Assembly (NCBI GenBank): GCA_042091035.1
Contig: JBELIG010000041.1
Span: forward strand, 1-19,796
DNA: 19,796 bases
Direction of reading: 5' to 3'
From: AM-2324 sp042091035
GTDB lineage: Bacteria > Bacteroidota > Bacteroidia > Chitinophagales > Saprospiraceae
Within the stretch, counting starts at the first letter, position 1, and each line of letters opens with the position of its first letter. Below are positions 1 through 7,286 of this stretch, piece by piece. Both the position numbers and the translations under genes were made by a program. Under the pieces are notes generated by a model that was given only the letters and a program-made list of their open reading frames with translations, had not been told where the DNA came from and searched no databases.

Positions 1-151
1 CCCAAGGTGCTCTTGCAAGATTGACATACCATTCAGAAGGAACTCCCTTTCCAGTGAATAATCCTCCCACCGCAAGTGCTAAAAAATTCAGACTTAAAAA
101 TGCTATAAATCGGATAGCAAACTTAGCCATGGTTGTTTTAGAGTCTATCAT
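1..151 (-). CDS. TspO/MBR family protein, N-terminal part (cut by window edge)
   Basis: The first 50 codons of a gene that runs off the left edge. A hydrophobic first helix (IAFLSLNFLALAVGGLFTG) is followed by EWYVNLARAPW. This matches the start of TspO/MBR tryptophan-rich sensory proteins, where helix 1 leads into a WY..L..P.W segment. Family members are five-helix membrane proteins that bind tetrapyrroles or cholesterol and are linked to porphyrin and oxidative-stress responses; that role is family knowledge. Two in-frame starts are possible: ATG at 151 (used here) or ATG seven codons later at 130, which begins MAKFAIRF and would match the family length equally well. It lies 48 bases after the aldose epimerase gene and may share its transcript. 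Only about a quarter of the usual ~155 residues is visible. Confidence 0.8.
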   Translation of the reverse strand, partial: MIDSKTTMAKFAIRFIAFLSLNFLALAVGGLFTGKGVPSEWYVNLARAPW

Positions 152-199
152 ATTGAATATTTTACTTGAAAAACAAAAAATAACTACTATGCTAATAGC

Positions 200-1084
200 C
201 TAGGTCCATGAAAGTTTACAAAAGGACGTAAATATTCTTTCCGGCTCAAGATGTCGGAGACCTATTTCATTATTAAAACTATTGGAAGGCGCTGATACTG
301 GCTCAATCGCAACATAATCCTGACCTGGAACAGAAAAAAGCTGAATGTAATCCATTCCATCCATTTCTAAGCTGTAATTAGATCCATTCGAATCCCACTG
401 CACAACTGAATCAGTTATCAAGAAGCAATCATCAATGGTCTTTGCCCAATCCAATATAGGACTCGAATCTTGCAGAACCATAGCTCGAGTAATTCCAGAT
501 TCATCAATGAGTGCTCTAGAAACTCCTGAAAATCGTATGGTATCCTTACTAGCTGTATCCAATTTAAAATAAGGATGCCAGCCAAAACTAAAAGGAAAGG
601 ATTGATGGCCATTATTTTCAACCTGCAATTCCATTTTTAAACAAGAAGGGCTCAGTCTGTAAACAACCTTGAACTTAAATAAAAAGGGAAAACCAGGATC
701 TTTTCCAGAACTTGAACAACTAAATTCTAATCTAGCTTCATTATCTATCTGTTCAAATTGCTCCATTTTAAAAGTCGACTTAGCAAGCAGGCCATGTATT
801 GCATGCCCCGTTTCACTTTCATTAGCGGTCAAATGATATGTATTTCCTTTGTACTTATAGGTCGCATCCTCAATCCGATTTGCATAGGGAAAAAGCAAGG
901 CAGATGCATAGCACGAATCATAGGACCATGAGTCAGGTAAGCCTATAATTTCTTTACCGGCAACACTAAGATATTGCATCGATGCTCCAGCATCTGGATA
1001 AATCAAAGCTCCTATTCCCAGGACTGGATTTGTTAAACGTAGTAACTTTTGACCTTCTAAATTAACTTCTTCCAATTTATACAT
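200..1084 (-). CDS. Aldose 1-epimerase (mutarotase) family protein
   Basis: A 294-residue cytoplasmic protein of the galactose mutarotase fold, which interconverts alpha and beta anomers of aldoses or sugar phosphates. Family landmarks appear in order: the sugar-binding Asn-Arg in PYANRI (about 66-71), the HAIHG segment (94-98), a second histidine in GWHPYF (His170, proton donor in characterised GalM enzymes) and the catalytic-base glutamate in VAIEP (Glu261). The length is shorter than E. coli GalM (~346) and typical of the broader YeaD/LacX-like aldose epimerases, so galactose specificity should not be assumed. There is no signal peptide. It starts 46 bases after the OmpA-family gene and may be co-transcribed with it. 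No other sugar-metabolism gene is adjacent, so the physiological substrate is open. Confidence 0.88.
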   Translation of the reverse strand: MYKLEEVNLEGQKLLRLTNPVLGIGALIYPDAGASMQYLSVAGKEIIGLPDSWSYDSCYASALLFPYANRIEDATYKYKGNTYHLTANESETGHAIHGLLAKSTFKMEQFEQIDNEARLEFSCSSSGKDPGFPFLFKFKVVYRLSPSCLKMELQVENNGHQSFPFSFGWHPYFKLDTASKDTIRFSGVSRALIDESGITRAMVLQDSSPILDWAKTIDDCFLITDSVVQWDSNGSNYSLEMDGMDYIQLFSVPGQDYVAIEPVSAPSNSFNNEIGLRHLEPERIFTSFCKLSWT

Positions 1085-1130
1085 ATAGGAAGTTACAAAG
1101 CGAGCAATAAATAATTAAAACTATTTGACA

Positions 1131-2192
1131 TTATTTATCAGCTTTAAAATCCAAACTTGTAATTGAAACCTCAACCCTCCGATTCCGCCTTTGCTCAATT
1201 GAATTATTAGGATCCGGATACTTCATAAACCAATTGGAATATCCCTTATAACTTAAGCGAGCAGGGTTTATACCATTTTTAATTAATTCACCATATACTT
1301 TGAGTGCTCTTCTGTGGGCAAGCTTACCGTCAACAGAATTTAATGGTTTTCGCTTTCCAGGAACATTGACATGTCCACCGATATGCACAGAAATAGACGC
1401 ATTGAGTTTCAAAAAATCTATCAAATCATATAGCCTACTATAATGATAAGGTAGAATCACTGGCTGACCACCCACAAAATTCAACTCATTCACATCGCCT
1501 TTTAGACCAAGCTCCAATTCCTGTAAAAGAACCGCTTCCAATAGAGTATCTGAGGCTTGAACTTCTAATTCTTCCCCACCAAAAAAATAATCTTTCTGTA
1601 GATAAAATAAACTTATATACTCCCCCACAGGAGCATAAAATTCGATGTATCCAGTAGTATCCGCAAATAAAGTATCCGATCGATAACTGGTTTGTAATCT
1701 AAGCTCTGCCTGCAGCCCCAGCTCCTCTTTTTCTGATGCAAAAACCTGTCTTTTAACCAATGCCAAATCACGCAGTTTATAGACATCTATTCTTACCCTT
1801 CGGTTCCTTTGCCTACTTCTATCATCCTCATTATTAACTACTGGATTACGCTCTCCAAAGATCACAACATCAATAGAATCAATATCCAAAGACAAAGCCT
1901 CTACTAACTCGCTTGCACTTTCAGCCCTTGCATGAGCTAAGTTCTCGTTATATTCAATAGAGCCGATATCATCTGTGTATGCTGATATCCGTATTAAGAG
2001 ATTCTTTTGTCCCCTAAGTTTTGCTTTTTCAACGCTCAACACTGAATCTGACTTCATATCAGGAACGATTGAATCCGACCCAAAAAAAAGTGTACTTGAT
2101 CGTAATAATTCAAGCTCAGACTTTAAGTTTTGAGCATTAAGCATAGTATTTAAACCAAATAAAAACAGCAGAAGCAAGTAACAAAATCTCAT
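1131..2192 (-). CDS. Secreted protein with two OmpA-like domains
   Basis: A 353-residue protein starting with a signal peptide (MRFCYLLLLFLFGLNTMLNAQ, cleavage likely near 20-21). Two OmpA C-terminal-like regions are visible. The first, about 35-137, has AYTDDIGS followed by YNENLAHARA and ends in RQRNRRVRI. The second, about 233-345, has IGGHVN, LAHRRALKVYGEL, a KGYSNW turn and RRNRRVEVSI. Between them, about 150-225, is a beta-rich segment with a SDTLFADTTGYIEFYAPVGE stretch resembling the small beta-sandwich domains of Bacteroidota OmpA proteins. OmpA-like domains normally bind peptidoglycan through an Asp and an Arg. Domain 1 keeps the acidic TDD position, whereas domain 2 has HVN there. 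The protein is probably periplasmic or outer-membrane linked and anchors something to the cell wall. No lipobox cysteine is seen at the cleavage site. Confidence 0.85.
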   Translation of the reverse strand: MRFCYLLLLFLFGLNTMLNAQNLKSELELLRSSTLFFGSDSIVPDMKSDSVLSVEKAKLRGQKNLLIRISAYTDDIGSIEYNENLAHARAESASELVEALSLDIDSIDVVIFGERNPVVNNEDDRSRQRNRRVRIDVYKLRDLALVKRQVFASEKEELGLQAELRLQTSYRSDTLFADTTGYIEFYAPVGEYISLFYLQKDYFFGGEELEVQASDTLLEAVLLQELELGLKGDVNELNFVGGQPVILPYHYSRLYDLIDFLKLNASISVHIGGHVNVPGKRKPLNSVDGKLAHRRALKVYGELIKNGINPARLSYKGYSNWFMKYPDPNNSIEQRRNRRVEVSITSLDFKADK

Positions 2193-2223
2193 ACATGTAT
2201 TTCACTAAATCCCCAATATGACT

Positions 2224-2703
2224 CTATTCTAAACCTTTATAACGAATCATTTTCTTTAAAATTACAATCTGCCCTAAATGGTAGTGACTGTGTTCCAATA
2301 AACCGATTAAATTTCTAAAATAATTACCATAATTATTATCAGTAAAAGATTCTTCTAATTTAGCACTATCAAGTTCTTCAATACGTTTGGCGAAAACATC
2401 AGCTACTTCAAAAATTTCTTGCTTAAACGCAGTCCATGCTATTTCTGTCTGAAAATCTGGACAATCAAAACTAAACTTGTCCCTGATAACGAGTGGTTGA
2501 CCAGATAAAACATCCGAAACCCCCTTCATGTAATAATTAATATGATAGCTCAACATTGCGATGGTATTAAAGCCATCTAACAGGAAAACAGCTTCTCTAT
2601 AACCTACATCATCTAAAACATTTTTAAGACTAGATCCGGTCATGCTCTGACCATAAAGAAACTCTTTGAGTTGACGCGCTAATTGCTGACTTATGTCTTT
2701 CAT
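2224..2703 (-). CDS. DinB-like four-helix protein
   Basis: A 159-residue, mostly helical cytoplasmic protein. The pattern of one histidine in helix 2 (LSYHINYY, His54) and a paired histidine motif near the C-terminus (EHSHYHLGQI, His138/His142) matches the metal-binding triad of the DinB/YfiT superfamily. The HxxxHLGQI helix is the strongest family sign. Characterised relatives include thiol S-transferases such as BstA, which transfers bacillithiol; which thiol, if any, this one uses cannot be read from sequence. It sits 35 bases after a small uncharacterised gene and 31 bases before the OmpA-family gene, in a tight cluster that also holds methionine sulfoxide reductase and a thioredoxin-like protein. 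This fits, but does not prove, a thiol or oxidative-stress role. Confidence 0.75.
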   Translation of the reverse strand: MKDISQQLARQLKEFLYGQSMTGSSLKNVLDDVGYREAVFLLDGFNTIAMLSYHINYYMKGVSDVLSGQPLVIRDKFSFDCPDFQTEIAWTAFKQEIFEVADVFAKRIEELDSAKLEESFTDNNYGNYFRNLIGLLEHSHYHLGQIVILKKMIRYKGLE

Positions 2704-2738
2704 CTCTGCCGATTAGGTAAACTAAACCAATTGCATTA

Positions 2739-3116
2739 TCAAGTTATTGCAAGCATATTATCTTCTTGATAGAGCTTAATACCCCTATCAATCAAATTCA
2801 TAAGCTCCTGCTCAAGTTTAAGATCAAGTTTCTTAATGTGAAAGCACGACTTCCCTTTCAGCATCTTTTGTAACTCTGGAGATAAGGCATCGAATTTTGC
2901 TTTATGCGTATATATTGGAAAAAAATAAAACCGCACATCTTTTGGCTTAGCAATCACTGATGCAAAATAAATACCAGCAACCTTTTTCTTCCCTTGCATA
3001 GTTTCTATTGTACCACTTACCTCAAATTGTTCGTCCAACTCTTTTTGAACACGTAAAACTCCTATATGTCTCTTGAGTAAGTTTCTAATTTTTTCATCGA
3101 TATCATTCAAGTCCAT
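2739..3116 (-). CDS. Small uncharacterised cytoplasmic protein (possibly DUF1801-like)
   Basis: A 125-residue protein without signal peptide or membrane segment. Residues 1-40 look helical and charged. The middle contains beta-strand-like stretches (VAGIYFASVIAKP, VRFYFFPIYTH), followed by a conserved-looking core with ELQKMLKGKSCFHIKK and a C-terminal helix. The strand pattern and the KGKSCFHIKK segment recall the YdhG/DUF1801 fold, but I cannot confirm the family. The start codon lies 3 bases after the msrBA stop, so the two are almost certainly co-translated. The role is unknown; the cysteine in the core is the only obviously reactive residue. Confidence 0.7.
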   Translation of the reverse strand: MDLNDIDEKIRNLLKRHIGVLRVQKELDEQFEVSGTIETMQGKKKVAGIYFASVIAKPKDVRFYFFPIYTHKAKFDALSPELQKMLKGKSCFHIKKLDLKLEQELMNLIDRGIKLYQEDNMLAIT

Positions 3117-3119
3117 ATG

Positions 3120-4097
3120 CTAATTGTTTGATTTGATTCTACTTACAAATGCCTTACGTAATTTAACTAATTTAGGCTCAATAACATTTTGACAATATGG
3201 TTTTTCGGGGTTTGACAAATAATAGTCCTGATGATACGGCTCAGCAAGATAAAAGGATTCAAAAGCCTTCAACTCGGTCACAATCATATCTTCAAATAAT
3301 TCTTGCATCTCTTCAAGTATCTTAATACCTGCGCTTTGTTCTTCTGCATTCCTGAAAAGAATAATCGATCGATATTGCGTCCCTCTATCTGCACCCTGCT
3401 TATTTATTGTTGTCGGATTATGTGTAGAAAGATGTATTCTTAGGAGATCCTTATAGCTGATTTTGCTTTTATCATAAGTTATATTAATAACTTCTGCATG
3501 TCCAGTAAGGCCGCTAGATACCTCCCTGTATGTTGGATTCACACCACGACCTCCAGCATATCCACTTTGAACATCTATCACTCCTTCTAAAGATTTAAAT
3601 ATAGCTTCTGTGCACCAAAAACAGCCCCCTCCAATTGTGAGCTTCCTAAGGTCACTCTCTACTTTTTTCAAGGCAGAACCATTGATGCAAAACCGCAAAA
3701 AAGAAGGTGCAGGTCCATCTTGAAACACATGGCCCAAATGCGCATCACAAACATTACAAACCGATTCTATCCTGTACATGCCATGACCTCTATCCTTATG
3801 GTATGCAATCAGATCATTGGATAAAGGTTGAGTAAATGAGGGCCAACCTGACCCACTATCAAACTTTTCCTCTGCATCAAAAAGTGCGGTTCCACAAGAG
3901 GCACATTCATATCGCCCCGCTTCAAACAGGCTACACATATCAGATGCATATGGTTTTTCTGTTCCCTTTTCTCTTGTAATCCTATACGTCTCCTCATCAA
4001 GCAACTCCTTCCATTCCTCTGCCGAACGTTCAACTCTTCTCGGAGGCTCAGGATTTCCATTATTAGCATATTTCAGTATATCAAGCCAACGAAGCAT
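3120..4097 (-). CDS. msrBA: Bifunctional methionine sulfoxide reductase B/A fusion
   Basis: A 325-residue fusion in the order MsrB (about 20-148) then MsrA (about 150-318). It reduces both stereoisomers of methionine sulfoxide in damaged proteins or free methionine. The MsrB half has the four zinc cysteines as C65ASC68 and C114NVC117, the SGSGWPSF substrate loop (81-88), and the catalytic cysteine in RFCINGSAL (Cys137), so it is a cysteine, not selenocysteine, enzyme. The MsrA half has the active-site GGCFWC (catalytic Cys159), GYAGG, TGHAEV and EPYHQDYY motifs, with a later cysteine in PYCQNVI (Cys302). No signal peptide is present, so it is cytoplasmic, unlike secreted PilB-type MsrAB proteins, which also use the reverse domain order. 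It begins 4 bases after a thioredoxin-like gene, its likely partner. Confidence 0.95.
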   Translation of the reverse strand: MLRWLDILKYANNGNPEPPRRVERSAEEWKELLDEETYRITREKGTEKPYASDMCSLFEAGRYECASCGTALFDAEEKFDSGSGWPSFTQPLSNDLIAYHKDRGHGMYRIESVCNVCDAHLGHVFQDGPAPSFLRFCINGSALKKVESDLRKLTIGGGCFWCTEAIFKSLEGVIDVQSGYAGGRGVNPTYREVSSGLTGHAEVINITYDKSKISYKDLLRIHLSTHNPTTINKQGADRGTQYRSIILFRNAEEQSAGIKILEEMQELFEDMIVTELKAFESFYLAEPYHQDYYLSNPEKPYCQNVIEPKLVKLRKAFVSRIKSNN

Positions 4098-4101
4098 AGT
4101 A

Positions 4102-4611
4102 TTAAAGTTTTAATTTCAATTCATTTAGAACATACTCAAGGCGAAGTAATGCATTGTTTGGATCTGAGCCAAAAATAGAATATTGAACGACTCCAAATTG
4201 ATCAACAAGAATCCAATGTGGAGTGCCTCCAGCACCGTAATTCAAAAAAGTAGTATCATAATTATAATCTCGAAAAAAAGGAAAGCGAATAAACAGTTCT
4301 TCCTTTACATCTTTAAATTTTTCCTCTGAGAAATCCATCCCATTAAAATTAGAATGAATCCCAATAACGTCTAACCAATTTTTATTCTCATAAACCATTC
4401 GATTCGCATATGGAATTGCTCGACCTAAACAACCTGGACAGCCTAAGCTAAAAAACAAGATTAGCATTGGTTTACCCTTTTGTTCTGACAAATCAGGTGG
4501 TGTCATTCCTAAAAGTGGTTCAAGAGACCAATCAGGTAATTGCTGCCCTACTGTTACTTGGCTTAATTGCAGTCTATTATTCTGTAAAAAATCTTGGTTA
4601 TCCTGATTCAC
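4102..4611 (-). CDS. TlpA/AhpC-like thioredoxin-fold protein, cytoplasmic
   Basis: A 169-residue thioredoxin-fold protein. The N-terminal segment ends in GQQLPDWSLEPL, the usual lead-in to AhpC/TSA and TlpA-like domains. Strand beta1 (MLILFFSLG) carries the redox motif C58-P-G-C61, followed by helix LGRAIPYANRM, and the cis-proline loop is GGTPHWILVD (Pro131). TlpA homologues in this phylum are usually exported; this one has a hydrophilic N-terminus with no signal peptide, so it acts in the cytoplasm. It is a probable disulfide reductase. The next gene, msrBA, starts 4 bases after its stop, which strongly suggests it helps recycle MsrBA. The inference rests on the CPGC motif and gene order; a general resolvase or peroxidase role is possible. 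Confidence 0.85.
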   Translation of the reverse strand: MNQDNQDFLQNNRLQLSQVTVGQQLPDWSLEPLLGMTPPDLSEQKGKPMLILFFSLGCPGCLGRAIPYANRMVYENKNWLDVIGIHSNFNGMDFSEEKFKDVKEELFIRFPFFRDYNYDTTFLNYGAGGTPHWILVDQFGVVQYSIFGSDPNNALLRLEYVLNELKLKL

Positions 4612-4644
4612 AAAAAGAAGTTTAGACGATCAAAAAACATGAAT

Positions 4645-5025
4645 TTAATTTTTTGAATCGCTGTATATAGAATAAAGAAATTGCGTCCGTAAAAAGAATA
4701 CATAAAACAAAAAACCCAATATATAGAAAGGGAAATCATACCAATCAAAAACAAACCTAGAGTTGATTCTAGGAAAACCAAACTCAAATAAAGCAATAAA
4801 AATCAGCGTCAAAGCACTTAGTTCAGGCAGAGCAAGTCGCCCACGCTCCGGGTAATATCGTTTCCATTCATATTCTAGGATAGGCAATAGAACTGGAAAG
4901 CAGAGGAGCGGGTCCAAAAATGAATCTAGTACTCCTAAAGAGCTATGTAGAATACGCTCAAAGAACTGATGCAAGATAAAGACCACATACAAGCCAACCA
5001 ATATTTTATTATCCTTTATTATCAT
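4645..5025 (-). CDS. Small integral membrane protein, function unknown
   Basis: A 126-residue protein with about four hydrophobic helices: near residues 8-24 (ILVGLYVVFILHQFF), 32-50, 68-86 (LSALTLIFIALFEFGF) and 95-115 (DFPFYILGFLFYVFFL). A charged loop between helices 2 and 3 carries EYEWKRYYPERGR. It resembles short Bacteroidota membrane proteins that databases sometimes label as magnesium-citrate transporters. Nothing in it supports a transporter assignment: it is far shorter than real CitM-type carriers. It follows the 78-residue membrane gene with a 4-base gap and precedes the thioredoxin-like gene by 33 bases, so it is likely part of the same transcript. I do not assign a function. Confidence 0.7.
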   Translation of the reverse strand: MIIKDNKILVGLYVVFILHQFFERILHSSLGVLDSFLDPLLCFPVLLPILEYEWKRYYPERGRLALPELSALTLIFIALFEFGFPRINSRFVFDWYDFPFYILGFLFYVFFLRTQFLYSIYSDSKN

Positions 5026-5029
5026 AGAA

Positions 5030-5266
5030 TCATAAGGCTACTAAGATCGCTATTACTAATATAATCAATACTATTGGAGACATCGCTAGCATAAAAAAAA
5101 TAAGTAAAGCTCTAGAGAATAGTTTCAACAAAAACAAAGCAATTGAATCCGAATCATTAAAGGCTATATAATCACTAAAGGATTTATACTTTTTATTTAC
5201 CTCTTCAAAGACATTATTGGTTGGACCATCTTTCTCTGAATCTGTTTCGTTTAGTCTTGCTTTCAT
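5030..5266 (-). CDS. Very small membrane protein with hydrophilic N-terminus
   Basis: A 78-residue protein. The first 40 residues are polar and charged (MKARLNETDSEKDGP, then a KKYKSF stretch), and the rest is nearly all hydrophobic (about 42-78), enough for one long or two short membrane helices ending at the C-terminus. No family is recognised. Support for a real gene: it keeps a sensible start, shows a clear amphipathic layout, and its stop is 4 bases from the next start, a typical operon junction. A 7-bp inverted repeat (5272-5278 with 5284-5290) sits just before the start codon and may be chance in this AT-rich leader. Confidence 0.6.
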   Translation of the reverse strand: MKARLNETDSEKDGPTNNVFEEVNKKYKSFSDYIAFNDSDSIALFLLKLFSRALLIFFMLAMSPIVLIILVIAILVAL

Positions 5267-5368
5267 TATCTATTGATTTTTTTAATCAATTATAAATAGA
5301 AGTTAAATATTGCAAAGACTAAAAAAAATTAGACAACAATTTATATCCCATTTATGAAAGAGCTAAAT

Positions 5369-5959
5369 TTAATCCTCTAGAAAATCGACAGTATTTTGAA
5401 TTTGCTTAATCAGTTTAGGCATTGCTTCTACCTTATCTTTAAATTGAAGTTCTATCTTTTTAGAATCTAGACCGTTTGTAGAGATTCGAATAGAAACAGG
5501 TAGATCAGCATCTAGGCCATCAGTAAGTTTTTGCAATGCTGCCCATTTGTAAGCAGTTAATTCCTCCATAGATTTAAACTCAAATTCAAGCTTAATTCCT
5601 TCTTCCTCGCCATCCGAATAGATAACTTCTTCTTCTACTTGAATTACTCGCTTTTTTTGAATAGGCTTATCAGTTTCTATTAAAACTATGCGCTTTTCAC
5701 CTTCTACATCATTCAGTTCCAAGTCAATTTCATCTTCTATTAAACCATCCAATTCGGAAAGATCATCCACAAAGAAAACTTCCTTAAGTTCCTTTCCGTC
5801 TTCCTTCTTTAGGATAACAACCTTCTTTCGATTGCCCTCTTCTTCAACTTTGACCTCTACCCTTATCTCTTTTTCTTTTTTTCCATTTTCCTGCGCATGG
5901 GCAGAAATTCCAGTAAAACAAAGCACTAAAAAAATCGTGATAAATTGTTTGAATCTCAT
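5369..5959 (-). CDS. Secreted, highly charged (Glu/Lys-rich) protein
   Basis: A 196-residue protein with a clear signal peptide (MRFKQFITIFLVLCFTGISAHAQ, cleavage near 22-23), so it goes to the periplasm or beyond. The mature part is dominated by Glu, Lys, Asp and Val in alternating strand-like stretches, for example EIRVEVKVEEEG, KKVVILKKEDGKE and KRVIQVEEEVIYSDGEEEG, then a helical C-terminal third from about 130 (FKSMEELTAYKWAALQKLTDG). The pattern suggests an extended beta-rich scaffold rather than an enzyme; no catalytic or metal motif is evident. It is 12 bases after the DUF2461 gene. No family is recognised. An acidic surface might bind cations, but that is speculation. Confidence 0.7.
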   Translation of the reverse strand: MRFKQFITIFLVLCFTGISAHAQENGKKEKEIRVEVKVEEEGNRKKVVILKKEDGKELKEVFFVDDLSELDGLIEDEIDLELNDVEGEKRIVLIETDKPIQKKRVIQVEEEVIYSDGEEEGIKLEFEFKSMEELTAYKWAALQKLTDGLDADLPVSIRISTNGLDSKKIELQFKDKVEAMPKLIKQIQNTVDFLED

Positions 5960-5971
5960 GTATGTTTCCTT

Positions 5972-6640
5972 TTATAATTGTTCATTTTCTACATCAAATA
6001 TTGCCTCATTCAAAAAATCATTCAATGGCTTTTGAAGAGCATAAGCTGAGGTGATATGGTTTAGGTAGGACTCTTCATCGAAAATATCCTCAAATTCATG
6101 TACTACAAAATAACTCTTGTTCTTAATCAAATCAATATTTGGATCGTCCTTGGCAAAACCCTTTGGAGCTAATTTTAGCCGATCTCCATAAATCTCCGGG
6201 AAAAAGCCTTTAAAAGCTTTATCATTTATGATTCCTAAATATTTATCCGGTTCCTTGACGATCTTACTCCGAATTGATCTTAAGTGTGCTGGCATAGGCT
6301 GGTAAATACCTCCACCAATTATGCAATTACCGGGTTCTAGATGCAGATAATAGCCAGCAAAAGGACTTTTACGTCCTCCCCGAGCTATGAAAGCTCCAAA
6401 ATGTAATTTATACGGATCCTTGTTCTTAGAAAAGCGGGCATCCCTATATATTCTATACACGCAGTCCTTAGGCAGTAAGAAGGTAAAAGCATCTTCCTGC
6501 TCAGAAAGTTGCTCAATAAGTTTACCAACCATATTATCAAACTGTGTCTTTGCCTCTAAATAAGTAGATTTGTTCGCGTTGAACCAATCTCTATTATTAT
6601 TAATCCTTAGGTCCCCCAAGAATGAAAAAACAGCTTCCAT
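5972..6640 (-). CDS. DUF2461 family protein (TIGR02453-like)
   Basis: A 222-residue soluble protein matching the DUF2461 family throughout. It has an N-terminal FLGDLRINNNRDWFNANKS segment (the family signature is FL..L..NN.R.WF...K..Y), then YRIYRDARFSKNKDPYK (the conserved R.Y.D.RFS.DK.PYK core), a GGRKSPFAGYYLHLEPG segment, and GGGIYQPMPAHLRSIR. The length equals the family norm. Function is not established for the family; the strongly conserved Arg and Asp residues of the core imply a binding or catalytic site. It precedes the charged secreted protein gene by 12 bases, but a functional link is not evident. Confidence 0.85.
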   Translation of the reverse strand: MEAVFSFLGDLRINNNRDWFNANKSTYLEAKTQFDNMVGKLIEQLSEQEDAFTFLLPKDCVYRIYRDARFSKNKDPYKLHFGAFIARGGRKSPFAGYYLHLEPGNCIIGGGIYQPMPAHLRSIRSKIVKEPDKYLGIINDKAFKGFFPEIYGDRLKLAPKGFAKDDPNIDLIKNKSYFVVHEFEDIFDEESYLNHITSAYALQKPLNDFLNEAIFDVENEQL

Positions 6641-6720
6641 TTTCTAAAAATTATAGTCAATGAATAAAATATCTCTATTTAAAACAAGAATCTAATTTGT
6701 GGGTTTAAAGTCCTTGACAT

Positions 6721-7236
6721 TTATCTACTCATTTTATACCAATTACATTTAAGATCTTCATAAAAAAAGTGTTCTTGCCATTCAAAGCCAATCTTTTCAA
6801 GAATATAAATAGAACCAGCATTATCGACATGAGAAGAAGCATATATATCCTTTGCTTGAAGCGTTTCGAATGCATAATCTCTACTAAAAATAGCAGTTTC
6901 GAGACCTATTCCCATTCTCCAATATTCAGGTCTTAAACGATAGCCCAGATCAATAAACTCTTCAAGTGGTCCAAAAGATGACTCATATTTCAATCCCGTC
7001 CATCCAACAAACTCCCCATTGGCTTTCCACTCAATAGCCCAGCGACCAATACCTTTGTCCTCATATTGATCCATAACTTTTTTAATCTGCTGAAGTGCTT
7101 CCTCTTCTTTAGAAATGGTCTTCTTACCCAAGTACTCATGTACGCGCACATCAGAATCAAGCTGCAGCATGCCCTCTGTATCCCCTTCATGCATTTCCCG
7201 AACGATAAATCGTTCTGTCTCTTTAATAATCTTCAT
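6721..7236 (-). CDS. GNAT acetyltransferase, RimJ/RimL type
   Basis: A 171-residue single-domain GNAT of the Acetyltransf_3 (RimJ/RimL-like) type. Evidence is the N-terminal TERFIVREMHEGD strand-turn, GRWAIEWKANGEFVGWTGL in the middle, LGYRLRPEYWRMGIGLE as the acetyl-CoA pyrophosphate-binding loop (R.xGxG pattern), and the closing YASSHVDNAGSIYILEKIGFEW, the usual C-terminal N..S..ILEK.GF motif. It would transfer acetyl from acetyl-CoA to an amine, either a protein N-terminus or a small molecule; the substrate is unknown. It is preceded by DUF4199 with a 50-base gap and followed by an 80-base gap before DUF2461, so its transcript limits are unclear. Confidence 0.87.
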   Translation of the reverse strand: MKIIKETERFIVREMHEGDTEGMLQLDSDVRVHEYLGKKTISKEEEALQQIKKVMDQYEDKGIGRWAIEWKANGEFVGWTGLKYESSFGPLEEFIDLGYRLRPEYWRMGIGLETAIFSRDYAFETLQAKDIYASSHVDNAGSIYILEKIGFEWQEHFFYEDLKCNWYKMSR

Positions 7237-7286
7237 AGAAGCTAAAATACTGTTTTAACCAATGCTCTTATTAAATAAATATAAAT

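Noticed and set aside
21..203. Plus-strand 60-codon open frame at the left edge
   Set aside because: It overlaps the minus-strand TspO N-terminus and gap; the minus-strand frame has clear family motifs and the plus frame has none.
4608..4796. Minus-strand 62-codon hydrophobic frame
   Set aside because: It overlaps the 126-residue membrane gene in another frame; its hydrophobicity comes from the same AT-rich codons read out of frame.
5688..6035. Plus-strand 115-codon Ser/Phe-rich frame
   Set aside because: It is the antisense shadow of the Glu/Lys-rich secreted gene; Glu and Lys codons read in reverse give Ser and Phe.
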